From positions 1 through 64,000 of the IMG/VR virus record IMGVR_UViG_3300049324_000034: DNA of 64,000 nt; one strand, given 5' to 3'. This DNA comes from a virus. How positions within the stretch are numbered: the stretch's first letter is position 1; each line of letters opens with the position of its first letter. Below, in pieces: positions 7,775-15,016 of this stretch. Both the position numbers and the translations under genes were made by a program. The notes below the pieces were generated by a model, which made no database searches, was not told the origin of the DNA, and saw nothing but the letters and a program-made list of their open reading frames with translations.

Positions 7775-8590
7775 CCACTAACTGGGGTCCACTTCCGGAG
7801 CGTCAACCGCTTCGAGGTGGGTACGCCGCTGCATCGTCAGGTCGCCGACGCGATACGTCGTGCGATCACTGACGGCACCCTTGTCGCAGGTGAGACCCTG
7901 CCCGGTGAGCACACGATCGCCGAGATGGCCGGCGTCGCTCGCGCCACGGTGCGCACCGCCATGGATGATCTGGTAGCTGAGGGCCTGATCGTGAAGCGTT
8001 CGGGGTGCCCCACCCGAGTTGTGACCCCACCACAAGTCCGCCGGATGTCGACGCAGCGATACCAGGAGGCCCTGGACGCGATCCGCGCCAACGACGGCCG
8101 CCATCCGCTGTCGTCGGCGTTCACGGCGGATCACGGCGTGAAGTGGCCGGAACACAACGTGTTGGCCCACTACGTCGAAGAGCCGGCCAGTGAGGACTTC
8201 GCGGCGCGCCTGGGGCTGGCACCCGGAACGATGGTGCTCACGCGGGAGCTGATCAAGCAGGTGCGCGGGGTGACGGTGCAGCTGCAAACGTCAGTGATTC
8301 CCTTAGGCCTCGTGGCCGGCACGCCGGTCGCTGACCCTGATCGGCAGCCCTGGCCGGGGGGAACCCTGGCGGAGCTGTACTCCGTGGGGCTCGTGGTGTC
8401 GCGTGTCCTGGAGGAGGTCAGGGTTCGCCCCCCGACGCCGCGCGAGCGTCAGGTTCTGGGTATGGATGTGGTGGGCCCGGTGGGGGAGATCATGCGCGTG
8501 TTCTACGCGGGGGACCGGCCGGTGGAGTGTTCGATCGCGGTGATCGAGGCATCGAGCTACGTGCTCAGTTTCGAGACCACGATCACGTGA
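7772..8590 (+). CDS. GntR-family transcriptional regulator (HutC/UTRA type)
   Basis: A 272-residue repressor. Residues 10-80 form the GntR winged helix, with the signature LPGEHTIAEMAGVARATVRT and the recognition helix following. The C-terminal 160 residues resemble the UTRA effector-binding domain of the HutC subfamily (alternating strands, VLTRELIKQVRGVTVQLQTS). In Streptomyces plasmids such regulators (the TraR/KorSA group) repress transfer genes to prevent lethal TraB expression. Divergence from the SpdB-like gene and the shared operators at 7.7 and 9.4 kb fit that role. It carries a TTA leucine codon near 8305. Its stop overlaps the next start by GTGA. Confidence 0.9.
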   Translation: MPLTGVHFRSVNRFEVGTPLHRQVADAIRRAITDGTLVAGETLPGEHTIAEMAGVARATVRTAMDDLVAEGLIVKRSGCPTRVVTPPQVRRMSTQRYQEALDAIRANDGRHPLSSAFTADHGVKWPEHNVLAHYVEEPASEDFAARLGLAPGTMVLTRELIKQVRGVTVQLQTSVIPLGLVAGTPVADPDRQPWPGGTLAELYSVGLVVSRVLEEVRVRPPTPRERQVLGMDVVGPVGEIMRVFYAGDRPVECSIAVIEASSYVLSFETTIT

Positions 8591-8853
8591 CCCATCCCCA
8601 GCAGCAGCCCGGTTACCTCACGACCCGCGTCGGGCCGGGGGGACGGCTGGAGATCTTGCACGCTGATCCGGTGGTGGAGTGCACTGATCGGTTCTTGCGC
8701 AGTGTGATGGCGGCGCCCACTGAGACGCTGGGCGAGTGCGAGGGTCCGTCGATCGTGTTGGTCACGTTCATGGGAACAAACAGGTCGGTGACCTACATGA
8801 TCGGTCCGTACGACGAGGCGCGTGATCTTTACACGCTGCGCTGGCCGGACTAG
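8587..8853 (+). CDS. Hypothetical protein coupled to the GntR gene
   Basis: An 88-residue protein starting at a GTGA overlap with the regulator stop. It shows a mix of strands and short helices (VGPGGRLEILHADP, GPSIVLVTFMG) with no known motif. Overlap with the repressor suggests a regulatory partner or immunity function, but nothing in the sequence proves it. It is followed at once by the oppositely oriented tRNA-like gene. Confidence 0.65.
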   Translation: MTHPQQQPGYLTTRVGPGGRLEILHADPVVECTDRFLRSVMAAPTETLGECEGPSIVLVTFMGTNRSVTYMIGPYDEARDLYTLRWPD

Positions 8854-8864
8854 TTCTACCTGAG

Positions 8865-8941
8865 TTGGCCGCCTGGGAGTCGAACCCAGGGCCGCCCCGC
8901 ACGGCGCCGTGCGGGCCGCTCTGCCGTTGAGCTAGCGGCCA
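8865..8941 (-). tRNA. tRNA-like gene with abnormal anticodon arm
   Basis: Read leftward: 7-bp acceptor TGGCCGC/GCGGCCA, linker TA, D-arm GCTC-AACGGCA-GAGC (close to bacterial tRNA-Gly), T-arm CTGGG-TTCGACT-CCCAG and discriminator A, without encoded CCA. Acceptor, D and T arms are all intact. Between D and T arms, however, there are 28 bases instead of about 23, and they form a perfect palindrome CCCGCACGGC-GCCGTGCGGG. No 7-base anticodon loop fits, and the loop has no T at position 33. A normal decoding role is therefore doubtful. It may be a tRNA mimic, a damaged tRNA or an attachment site. Confidence 0.55.
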
Positions 8942-8949
8942 ATTCTTTC

Positions 8950-9129
8950 CTACCAGTCCCCGTCGGTGCCGACGACGTAGCTACCGTCATTCTGGCTGGA
9001 GTTGGTGGGCGGGTTGGGACAAAAGCCGGGGGTGTCGCCGCAGGCGAGCGCGGGCGCGGCAGTGAGGACGGCGCCTCCGGTGAGGGCACCGGTCACGGCG
9101 AGGACGGCAAGAGCGGGACGGAGGTTCAT
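8950..9129 (-). CDS. Small secreted protein (59 residues)
   Basis: A leftward ORF beginning MNLRPALAVLAVTGALTGGA with a clear signal peptide ending around APALA, then a mature part of about 30 residues with one close cysteine pair (CGDTPGFC) and a GSYVV-GTDGDW tail. GGAAGGA lies upstream of the start. It closely follows the 9147 gene on the same strand. Unknown function; a lysogen surface or surfactant-type peptide is possible. Confidence 0.65.
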   Translation of the reverse strand: MNLRPALAVLAVTGALTGGAVLTAAPALACGDTPGFCPNPPTNSSQNDGSYVVGTDGDW

Positions 9130-9146
9130 GGCGGGGATCCTTCCGG

Positions 9147-9386
9147 TCAGTGGCTGATACGGCTTATATCGCCGACCGCACCCCGCGTGTTACAGACCGC
9201 TTCGTTGATCGCGGCTGCGGCGATCTCACCGCAACGGTGGGCCTGCCGAGCCCGGCCATGGCAGGGGTCTTCCCTTAGGGCATTCAGGTGGGCGCGCCAG
9301 TTTTTGATCTCCCGCGCGGCGTTGTCGAGCAACGTCAGCGCGTCGGTCACGTCATCCGCATAGGTGCGAGTGCATGGTTGGGCCAT
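9147..9386 (-). CDS. Small helical protein, probably leaderless
   Basis: A 79-residue mostly helical protein (DDVTDALTLLDNAAREIKNW) with four cysteines. A -10 box TACTGT ends six bases before its ATG, so the transcript should be leaderless. Its promoter overlaps the shared GGACAGCTGGACAGC operator and diverges from the sigma-factor operon. Unknown function; position suggests a regulatory or early role. Confidence 0.65.
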   Translation of the reverse strand: MAQPCTRTYADDVTDALTLLDNAAREIKNWRAHLNALREDPCHGRARQAHRCGEIAAAAINEAVCNTRGAVGDISRISH

Positions 9387-9392
9387 GCGCTC

Positions 9393-9451
9393 ACAGTAGC
9401 ACCTGTCCGGACAGCTGGACAGCTACGGAACTCACCCAGTAGACTGGCCCT
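9393..9451. promoter_or_regulatory. Divergent promoter with shared GntR-type operator
   Basis: The perfect palindrome CTGTCCGGACAG (9403-9414) runs into GGACAGCTGGACAGC (9409-9423). The stretch GTCCGGACAGCTGGACAGC matches 17 of 19 bases at the GntR gene promoter. Leftward there is TACTGT (9398-9393). Rightward there is TGGACA (9416-9421), an 18-base spacer, TAGACT (9440-9445), six bases and CGTTCCGG. One repressor bound here would block both promoters. Confidence 0.6.
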
Positions 9452-9481
9452 CGTTCCGGTATCACCGAGGGAGGGATAACT

Positions 9482-9775
9482 GTGTCGACTCTGCAAACGC
9501 TTGACGAACGAGGCCCGTGCAAGGTATGCAACGCCACCGTCGTCGTCAGGATTCGCCGCGATGGCGGAATCCCCGTCACCGCTGACGGCTACACCGGTCT
9601 CACCGACGACGGCGACGACTACGTCTGCCGCGACCACTACTGTCCTGTGTGCGGCGGCTACCACACCAACGCAGCCGCGTTCGACCGCTGCGCCCACGAG
9701 GGCGTCGAAGGGGTCGACATGACCCCGCCGTGCAGCATCGAAGCTGCCTACGCGGTGCTCGGGGCGAGCGCATGA
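9482..9775 (+). CDS. Zinc-finger protein ahead of the sigma factor
   Basis: A 97-residue protein starting at GTG after GGAGGG. It has CKVC at residues 13-16 and a second cluster CRDHYCPVCGGYH (about 49-61) with a later CAHEG, which suggests one or two zinc sites. It ends in an ATGA overlap with the ECF sigma gene. Small zinc proteins next to ECF genes are often anti-sigma factors, but the usual HxxxCxxC motif of ZAS anti-sigmas is not seen, so that role is a guess. Confidence 0.7.
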   Translation: MSTLQTLDERGPCKVCNATVVVRIRRDGGIPVTADGYTGLTDDGDDYVCRDHYCPVCGGYHTNAAAFDRCAHEGVEGVDMTPPCSIEAAYAVLGASA

Positions 9776-10488
9776 GTACTGCCGTCGTCCCGCACTTCCG
9801 CTCCAGCATGCGCAAGCGACGCCCCGCTGACGAGGTTGAGCGCGGGGACTGCTGGGATCTCGTCGCATCCGCCCAAGGTGGGGACTCCGCCGCGTTCGGC
9901 ATGCTCTACGAGAGATACGTCGATGTGGTGTTCCGTTTCGTCCTCTACCGCACCGTGGACCGGCCCACCGCCGAAGACCTCACCAGCGAAACGTTCTGCC
10001 GGGCGCTGAAGCGCATCGACTCGGCGCACTACCAGGGCCGTGACGTCGGCGCGTGGTTCGTCACCATCGCCCGCAACCTCGTCCTCGATCACGTGAAGTC
10101 CAGCCGTCAGCGCCTGGAGATGCCTTCAGGCGATGCGATCGACACGGGCGAAAGTGCTTGGCCGAGCCCGGCGAACATGCGTTCAGTGGGGTTCAGCAAG
10201 CAGATGCGCCGCCAGGTCTTCGCGATCGGCCTCACGGAGGACGCCGACCCCGGCGAGGAGGCCACCAATGTGGTCTACCTCGACCACGCGCGCACCGCGC
10301 TGGATCGGGCCCGGAGTCAGCTCACCGCCGGTCAGCAGGAAGTACTGCACCTGCGGTTCGACCTGGAGCTGTCGGTCGCGCAGACGGCCGCCGCGATGGG
10401 TGAGGGCTATAACGAAGGGGCGGTGAAGGCGTTGCAGCACCGCGCGGTGCGCCGGCTGGCTGACCTGCTCCCCGAAACGATCCGGTGA
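9772..10488 (+). CDS. ECF RNA polymerase sigma factor (BldN-like)
   Basis: A 238-residue sigma-70 family protein. The start is the ATGA overlap; the open frame upstream is a shadow of the zinc-protein gene. Region 2 spans about residues 28-95 (AFGMLYERYVDVVFRFVLYR, then AEDLTSETFCRALKRI), and region 4 spans about 175-232 (LTAGQQEVLHLRFDLELSV). Spacing and the AEDLTSETF motif resemble Streptomyces BldN-group ECF factors. A phage- or plasmid-borne sigma could redirect host polymerase to element promoters. The operon promoter carries the GntR-type operator, so it should be silent while the repressor is active. Confidence 0.88.
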   Translation: MSTAVVPHFRSSMRKRRPADEVERGDCWDLVASAQGGDSAAFGMLYERYVDVVFRFVLYRTVDRPTAEDLTSETFCRALKRIDSAHYQGRDVGAWFVTIARNLVLDHVKSSRQRLEMPSGDAIDTGESAWPSPANMRSVGFSKQMRRQVFAIGLTEDADPGEEATNVVYLDHARTALDRARSQLTAGQQEVLHLRFDLELSVAQTAAAMGEGYNEGAVKALQHRAVRRLADLLPETIR

Positions 10489-10817
10489 ACACCGGACCCG
10501 ATAAGAGAAATGGTGGTGGTCGCATGTCGACTATGCGAGATGTGCACGTGGGGCACGTCCGGACCGCTCGCAGCATGGCGGTGAGGGGCAACGCCAACCG
10601 CATCGACAACATCGACGAGCTGGAGGAGGCCGCACTGGCCCTGCCGGAGCACGCCAAGACGTTGCAGTGGGCCGCCGAACGCCTGCGCTTGGCCAACAGG
10701 GTGATGACCGAGATCGCCGACAAGCTGGGCGAGGTGGTCGAGTTCGAGCACATGGCCCGGCGGACTGACGCGGTTGTGGCAGCGCGGGAAGCCGCAGAGA
10801 CGGGGGTGCGGGCGTGA
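10485..10817 (+). CDS. Hypothetical helical protein in the sigma operon
   Basis: A 110-residue protein, GTG start overlapping the sigma stop (GTGA); an internal ATG at 10524 is an alternative. The sequence is mainly amphipathic helix (IDELEEAALALPEHAKTLQW, later RLRLANRVMTEIADKLGEVV). It ends in a GTGA overlap with a similar-sized helical protein; the two may form a coiled-coil pair. Function unknown. Confidence 0.65.
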   Translation: MNTGPDKRNGGGRMSTMRDVHVGHVRTARSMAVRGNANRIDNIDELEEAALALPEHAKTLQWAAERLRLANRVMTEIADKLGEVVEFEHMARRTDAVVAAREAAETGVRA

Positions 10818-11119
10818 CACTGGATGACGTGATGCAGTCGGACTTCGCTGTCCGGGAGCGGACTGAGGCGAGCATTCGGGGTTTGCACAGCGTGCACACC
10901 GAGGTGGCTTACGAGATCGCCGAGCAGGTGGCGCACGATCACGCGGAGCGCCTGGAGCGGTGCGCGGCGGACCTGCCTGGGCAGGCTGTTGCACTGAGCA
11001 GCGTGATCGAGGCCCTGCGGGCGTCGCAGCGCAACCTGCGCTGGGCGGAGGAGACGCTGGGACGCCTGGTTAGTGATTTGCGCACCGACGCGCGGGCGCA
11101 GGAGCCGGATTCGGTGTGA
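10814..11119 (+). CDS. Hypothetical helical protein, end of sigma operon
   Basis: A 101-residue protein with long predicted helices (TEVAYEIAEQVAHDHAERLE and LRASQRNLRWAEETLGRLVS). It shares size and character with the preceding gene and is translationally coupled to it. Like its neighbour it has heptad-like spacing of Leu and Ala. It is the last gene before a terminator. Function unknown. Confidence 0.7.
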   Translation: MTLDDVMQSDFAVRERTEASIRGLHSVHTEVAYEIAEQVAHDHAERLERCAADLPGQAVALSSVIEALRASQRNLRWAEETLGRLVSDLRTDARAQEPDSV

Positions 11120-11127
11120 GGTCCGTG

Positions 11128-11156
11128 TTTCACTGACCCAATGCTCCATGTAAATT
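11128..11156 (+). promoter_or_regulatory. Promoter upstream of a terminator
   Basis: TTTCAC (11128-11133), a 17-base spacer and TAAATT (11151-11156) form a good vegetative-type promoter in an otherwise GC-rich region. The predicted start, near 11163, lies only about seven bases before a strong intrinsic terminator, so most transcripts would end after about 32 bases unless read-through is allowed. Confidence 0.45.
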
Positions 11157-11169
11157 GCATATGCATGAG

Positions 11170-11194
11170 CCCCCGGTTAATTCCGGGGGTTTTT
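11170..11194 (+). terminator. Intrinsic terminator with T-run
   Basis: CCCCCGG-TTAATT-CCGGGGG followed by TTTTT, flanked by outer TGCAT repeats. It is the most classical rho-independent terminator in the window. It ends the sigma operon and could attenuate entry into the head operon. Confidence 0.85.
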
Positions 11195-11217
11195 GCATGT
11201 CAAGGGGGGCTGTAACT

Positions 11218-11304
11218 GTGAGCGACCTAAAGATCACGAGAGGTGCACGGCCATGGCACGACACCGAGCCCGGAATCTGCTCGGTTGCGGAGTTCTACGG
11301 TTGA
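11218..11304 (+). CDS. Possible 28-residue peptide at head operon start
   Basis: GTG preceded by AAGGGGGG at eight bases opens a 28-codon frame (beginning VSDLKITRGARPWHDTEPG). The strong ribosome site suggests translation; the peptide may be a leader or the remnant of a longer gene. It overlaps the start of the next frame. Confidence 0.3.
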   Translation: MSDLKITRGARPWHDTEPGICSVAEFYG

Positions 11305-11441
11305 CCAATCACCGTGGAGTCAGCATCCATTTGCCCCTGAAGCCCGAGCTACTAAGGATGGTCACGGCACTGAATACGGCACCAACCCCCAGGGAGCTAC
11401 TGCGCCGCCCACGTCGCAACATCGTGGTCCTGGCCCGGTGA
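11253..11441 (+). CDS. Hypothetical 62-residue basic protein
   Basis: A small basic protein (starts MARHRARNLLGCGVLRLTNH). Its start has a weak GAGAGG upstream, and its stop overlaps the GTG of the following membrane protein by GTGA, which supports real translation. G/C preference at third positions is only moderate. Function unknown. Confidence 0.45.
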   Translation: MARHRARNLLGCGVLRLTNHRGVSIHLPLKPELLRMVTALNTAPTPRELLRRPRRNIVVLAR

Positions 11442-11641
11442 CCGAACCGACGCCCCCGACCCCGCGCGACCCGGAGATCATCCGGGATGTCTCCGCCGTG
11501 GGGCTGGGGGTAATCGGGGCCACCCTGATCGGAGTGTCCCTGTGGGGACTGTGGGGATGGGCGATCGCCGGACTGTGGTTCGGTGCCGTTCTGATCGCCC
11601 TAGCGGGACTGATCGGATTCGCGGCGGACAAACCCGTATAA
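11438..11641 (+). CDS. Small two-helix membrane protein
   Basis: A 67-residue protein starting at the GTGA overlap. It has a Pro/Thr-rich N-terminus and two adjacent hydrophobic helices (about 24-40 and 43-60) built from Gly, Leu, Ile and Trp. It resembles the many short membrane proteins scattered through this element. Function unknown. Confidence 0.65.
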   Translation: MTEPTPPTPRDPEIIRDVSAVGLGVIGATLIGVSLWGLWGWAIAGLWFGAVLIALAGLIGFAADKPV

Positions 11642-11774
11642 TCGACGCTGGCGACCACCACCCGCCAGCATCACCCCTCCTATCGACGCGCCGGGCTCCC
11701 ACTCCCCGGCGCGTCGATGCGTTCCGGGCCTTCCGGCGTGGCTACATTGACCCGTCCGATCTTCGGAGGTGGTT

Positions 11775-13448
11775 GTGGCCCGTCGCTTCCTGCCGGCCCT
11801 GCGCGCGCGTTTCGCTGGGGCAGGCAGTCAAGGTGGCGGCCTGGACTCCCGAGTGGTCACCGGCCCGCGCGGCTACATCGTTCCCGGCCAGCCCTACGCC
11901 GTCGACTGGGACACCGACCGGGCGGTGCGCGAAGGCTACAGCTGGAACCCGTACGTCTTTCGCTGCGTGGAGTTCATCGCCGCCAATGAGCGCGCCAGAC
12001 AGATCGTGCTGCGCCGTGACAACCCCAACGACGGGGAGGTCATCGACCCCGGCCAGCAGGACCGGGAGCAGAAGCGGATCCTGCGCCGCCTGAACCGCCG
12101 CGCCAATGAGTGGGAGATCGCCCAGGTTTGGCGTCACCGCCTGGCCGCCCAGTTCATGCTGTCCTCACGCGGAGTGTTCGTCGAAGCGGTCCGCACGCGC
12201 GGCGGGGGCATCCATTCCCTGTACCTGCTTGACCCCGATTCGGTTCTCCCCGTACCGGGGCGGCGGAAAAAGAACCCGCAAGATCCGAATGAGATCGGTG
12301 TCGTCACCCCCATCGAGTCATTCCGGGTGACCACTGCCGTAGCCAACGGTTCCCCCCGGTGGGATTGGCGGCCACCGTTTGACCCCAACGCCACCCCGGA
12401 GGACCAGCCCAGCGGCATCGTGTGGCTGCGCTCCCCGCACCCCACGATGTTCGAGCGCGGCATGTCCCCCATGGAAGCGGCCGGCCTGTCCGCTGACCTG
12501 GATCGCTACGCGCGGCTCTACAACAGAAGGTTCATGCTCGAAGATGGCCGGCCGGGCGGCATCCTGGCCGTGAAGGGCCCGCTGGACCCGAACTATGAGG
12601 ACGTGCTGGCGGCGCGGTTCAACGGTGGCCCCAACGTTTCCAACGCCCGCACCACCGTCATCGAAGCCGACGACATGGCGTGGACGGACACGTCCGGGAC
12701 ACCACGGGACACCCAGTGGGCCGACACGATGGACCGCACCAAACGCGAGATCTGTGTCGCGTTCGGACTGCCTGAGTCCGTGGTCTCCGATGCGTCGGGG
12801 CAAACATTCGATAATGCTGATGCTGATTACGCTAAAGCGTGGGAACATTGCATGTTGCCGTTGTTCCGGTTATTGGACGCGCAATTGGATGTCCTGTCAC
12901 CGGGCGGCTATGACGATGAGACTTACCTCTCCCATGATGTTTCCGATGTGTGGGTGCTGGGCCGGCACCAGCGCGCCGATGAGGACCGCGCGGCGGCCGA
13001 CCTCGACCGGGGCGCGATCACCATCGACGAGTACCGCGAAGTGTGCGACCGCGATCCCCTGGACGTCCCTGGCTCGCGCGTGCTGTGGATCCCCTCAGCG
13101 CGACTGGCCATCGACGACGGCAAACCTGAGCACGACGGGGACGCTCACGCCGCCGGCAACGCCCCCATCGGCAACGGGCAGCTGGGTATGGCACCGGCTG
13201 GGGGCGCGGGCGGTGCCGGGGTGCCCAACGCGCTGCCGGCGGGGTTCGGTGTTGATCCGAGCGCGGACCTGGAAGGCCCTGGGCAGGGCGGGGGGGCGCC
13301 GGACGCTGCGGTGATGGCGGGGCCACCGAACCAGCGGGCCATCGGGCAGGCCGACCGCACCGCGCCGGGCAGCGCGGTCGACGCCGCGCCAGTTCAGGTC
13401 AAGAGCCTGGAGGATGAGCAGAGCGGGGGGCGACCCGCTCGCCGCTGA
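11775..13448 (+). CDS. Phage portal protein (HK97 type)
   Basis: A 557-residue portal that forms the dodecameric ring for DNA packaging and exit. I choose GTG 11775 (GGAGGT at six bases) over GTG 11769. Supporting features are the N-terminal core (AVREGYSWNPYVFRCVEFIA), the central HPTMFERGMSPMEAAGLSA segment typical of HK97 portals, and the later FGLPESVVSDASGQTFDNAD. The last 130 residues are Gly/Ala/Pro-rich and end in VKSLEDEQSGGRPARR, where K543-S544 matches the proposed maturation-protease site. A TTA codon lies at residue 366. The 3' end overlaps the MuF gene by 35 bases. No terminase lies just upstream, which is unusual. Confidence 0.93.
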   Translation: MARRFLPALRARFAGAGSQGGGLDSRVVTGPRGYIVPGQPYAVDWDTDRAVREGYSWNPYVFRCVEFIAANERARQIVLRRDNPNDGEVIDPGQQDREQKRILRRLNRRANEWEIAQVWRHRLAAQFMLSSRGVFVEAVRTRGGGIHSLYLLDPDSVLPVPGRRKKNPQDPNEIGVVTPIESFRVTTAVANGSPRWDWRPPFDPNATPEDQPSGIVWLRSPHPTMFERGMSPMEAAGLSADLDRYARLYNRRFMLEDGRPGGILAVKGPLDPNYEDVLAARFNGGPNVSNARTTVIEADDMAWTDTSGTPRDTQWADTMDRTKREICVAFGLPESVVSDASGQTFDNADADYAKAWEHCMLPLFRLLDAQLDVLSPGGYDDETYLSHDVSDVWVLGRHQRADEDRAAADLDRGAITIDEYREVCDRDPLDVPGSRVLWIPSARLAIDDGKPEHDGDAHAAGNAPIGNGQLGMAPAGGAGGAGVPNALPAGFGVDPSADLEGPGQGGGAPDAAVMAGPPNQRAIGQADRTAPGSAVDAAPVQVKSLEDEQSGGRPARR

Positions 13449-14754
13449 CGCCCTCCCGGCGTTGGCCGCGCAGGCCGCGATGGTCTCCGAAGCTCCCCCC
13501 GATCCGGAGCCCGGACCGATCCGTTCCGCTCTGGCCGATCACGGTGCGGCCCGCATCGACCGGGCGGTGGCGTTAATGGACGCCGCGATCGGCGGTTACA
13601 ACGATCGCCTCGAAGCGGTTGTCGAGGCCCGCATGCGTGGCCCGAAAGCCCGCAAGGGCACCCGCTTCTGGTCCGATGGGGTGAAATCGGTATCAGGGCG
13701 AGGGGAAGTGGCCTCTTACGGACATAGAACCGAAGTCAAGGCCCTCGACGCGTCCTACGTGCTACCCGAGCGGGTGGTCACTGAGGTCGCCGACGCCGTA
13801 CGTCCGGTGGGGTTGCGGATCGTGGCGGACGCTTCCGCAGCTGTCGCGAAGTCCCTGGGGCGTCCGAACACGGGGCTCGCGGCACTGGACTGGTCAGCGA
13901 TCTCCAGCGCGGTCGACTCGGTAGTGGGGCGGATGCTGGAAGTCAACGAACGCCACGCCGTCGACATCCGCCGGGAGATCCTGAACGCCGACTCCACGGC
14001 GGGGAACCTGTCTGAGGCGATCGACCGGGTCATGGAGGCCACCAAACGCGGCGGCCGATGGCTACTGATCAACGGGCGCACGCTGGCCACAGCGCTGGCT
14101 GGGGATGCAGCGCTGGGGGCGGCGAAAGCCCTGGGCGTCACCCACACTCAGTGGCTGTCGAGGCGTGATGACCGGGTGCGCCACACCCACGTCGAAGCCG
14201 ACGGGCAGATCCGGCCCGTGGGGGAGAAGTTCGCTGTCGGTGAGTTCGGGTTGCGCTTCCCCGCTGACCCGCTGGTGCTGCCGGCCGGGGGCCGCGAAGT
14301 GTTCGGGTGCCGCTGTTCGCTGCTTTTCTCGAGACCGGCCCCCGATAAGGCCCGCGCGGTGGGCCTGGCGCAGCGCGGGACACCGAAGGCGGCGACCCGG
14401 TTACTGCGGGCGGGGATCCCCCGCACCCATGGTCCGCTGGTGGTCAGTGCACCGGAGCTGGGGGAGCCGATGGCGATACCGGAGCTGGCGGTCCCGGCTG
14501 ACGTGGTGGGCTACCGGGTGCTCGGTGGCGAGGTGGCGGTGACACCGGGACAGCAGTTGTCTTGGCCGGGTGCGCTGGCGCTGGCGCTGGCCCCGCCTGT
14601 GGTCGCGGGGGCGGCGGTGCTGGCGGTGACGGTGCCGGCGGGCACGCTGGTAGGCGTCTCGGGTGGGGCGCTGGTGCTCGCGGCGGGCGTGGTGCTGGCG
14701 GTGGCGGCCGTGTCGGCGACTCAGATCGTGGCTACGCCGGTCGCTGCGGCTTAG
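13414..14754 (+). CDS. MuF-type minor head protein with C-terminal membrane segments
   Basis: A 446-residue minor head protein. Residues about 235-310 show the MuF core: LSRRDDRVRHTHVEADGQIR, then VGEKFAVGEFGLRFPADP and the final GCRCSLLFSRP. The N-terminal half is helical. Unusually, the last 80 residues contain two strongly hydrophobic helices (about 385-410 and 413-440) that could insert in a membrane. MuF proteins are ejected with DNA and often carry effector tails, so this may be a pore-like tail. K-S sites at 91-92 and 146-147 (KSLG) match the proposed protease motif. Two TTA codons occur (residues 54 and 330). Confidence 0.88.
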   Translation: MSRAGGDPLAADALPALAAQAAMVSEAPPDPEPGPIRSALADHGAARIDRAVALMDAAIGGYNDRLEAVVEARMRGPKARKGTRFWSDGVKSVSGRGEVASYGHRTEVKALDASYVLPERVVTEVADAVRPVGLRIVADASAAVAKSLGRPNTGLAALDWSAISSAVDSVVGRMLEVNERHAVDIRREILNADSTAGNLSEAIDRVMEATKRGGRWLLINGRTLATALAGDAALGAAKALGVTHTQWLSRRDDRVRHTHVEADGQIRPVGEKFAVGEFGLRFPADPLVLPAGGREVFGCRCSLLFSRPAPDKARAVGLAQRGTPKAATRLLRAGIPRTHGPLVVSAPELGEPMAIPELAVPADVVGYRVLGGEVAVTPGQQLSWPGALALALAPPVVAGAAVLAVTVPAGTLVGVSGGALVLAAGVVLAVAAVSATQIVATPVAAA

Positions 14755-14763
14755 GGTGCGCCC

Positions 14764-14931
14764 ATGATCGGACTAATTATCGGCCTGCTGATCCTGTGGG
14801 TCATTCTGGGCATCATCGGCGCGGCGGTGCACGTCGTGGGGTGGCTGCTCTACGTGGCCATCGTGTTGTTCGTCGTCACGGCGATCTGGGGCGCGGTCAC
14901 CCACTCCCGCAGCGGCAGCGGCCGGACCTGA
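14764..14931 (+). CDS. Small two-helix membrane protein
   Basis: A 55-residue protein (starts MIGLIIGLLILWVILGIIGA) consisting of two membrane helices separated by a short VHVVGW turn, with a basic tail HSRSGSGRT. It directly follows the MuF gene by nine bases and precedes a terminator. It may act with the membrane-tailed MuF protein. Function unknown. Confidence 0.7.
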   Translation: MIGLIIGLLILWVILGIIGAAVHVVGWLLYVAIVLFVVTAIWGAVTHSRSGSGRT

Positions 14932-14938
14932 GACGCCG

Positions 14939-14975
14939 CGAAACCCGGCCCGCTTGCTACACGGGCCGGGTTTCG
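14939..14975. terminator. Bidirectional hairpin terminator
   Basis: A perfect 14-bp stem (CGAAACCCGGCCCG and complement) with a 9-base loop ends in TTTCG. It sits between the converging 14764 and 15017 genes. Confidence 0.8.
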
Positions 14976-15016
14976 CATGGCCGTAGACCGGGGTCCAGAG
15001 TCTGGCCCGATCGACT

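Noticed and set aside
8856-9089. Leftward 77-codon frame across the tRNA-like gene
   Set aside because: It covers the tRNA-like gene and is Pro/Ala/Arg low complexity; the secreted 59-residue gene in another frame has the better signal peptide and SD.
9649-9771. 41-residue N-terminal extension of the sigma factor
   Set aside because: It is an Arg-rich shadow of the zinc-protein gene; the ATGA overlap start at 9772 fits sigma region 2 spacing.
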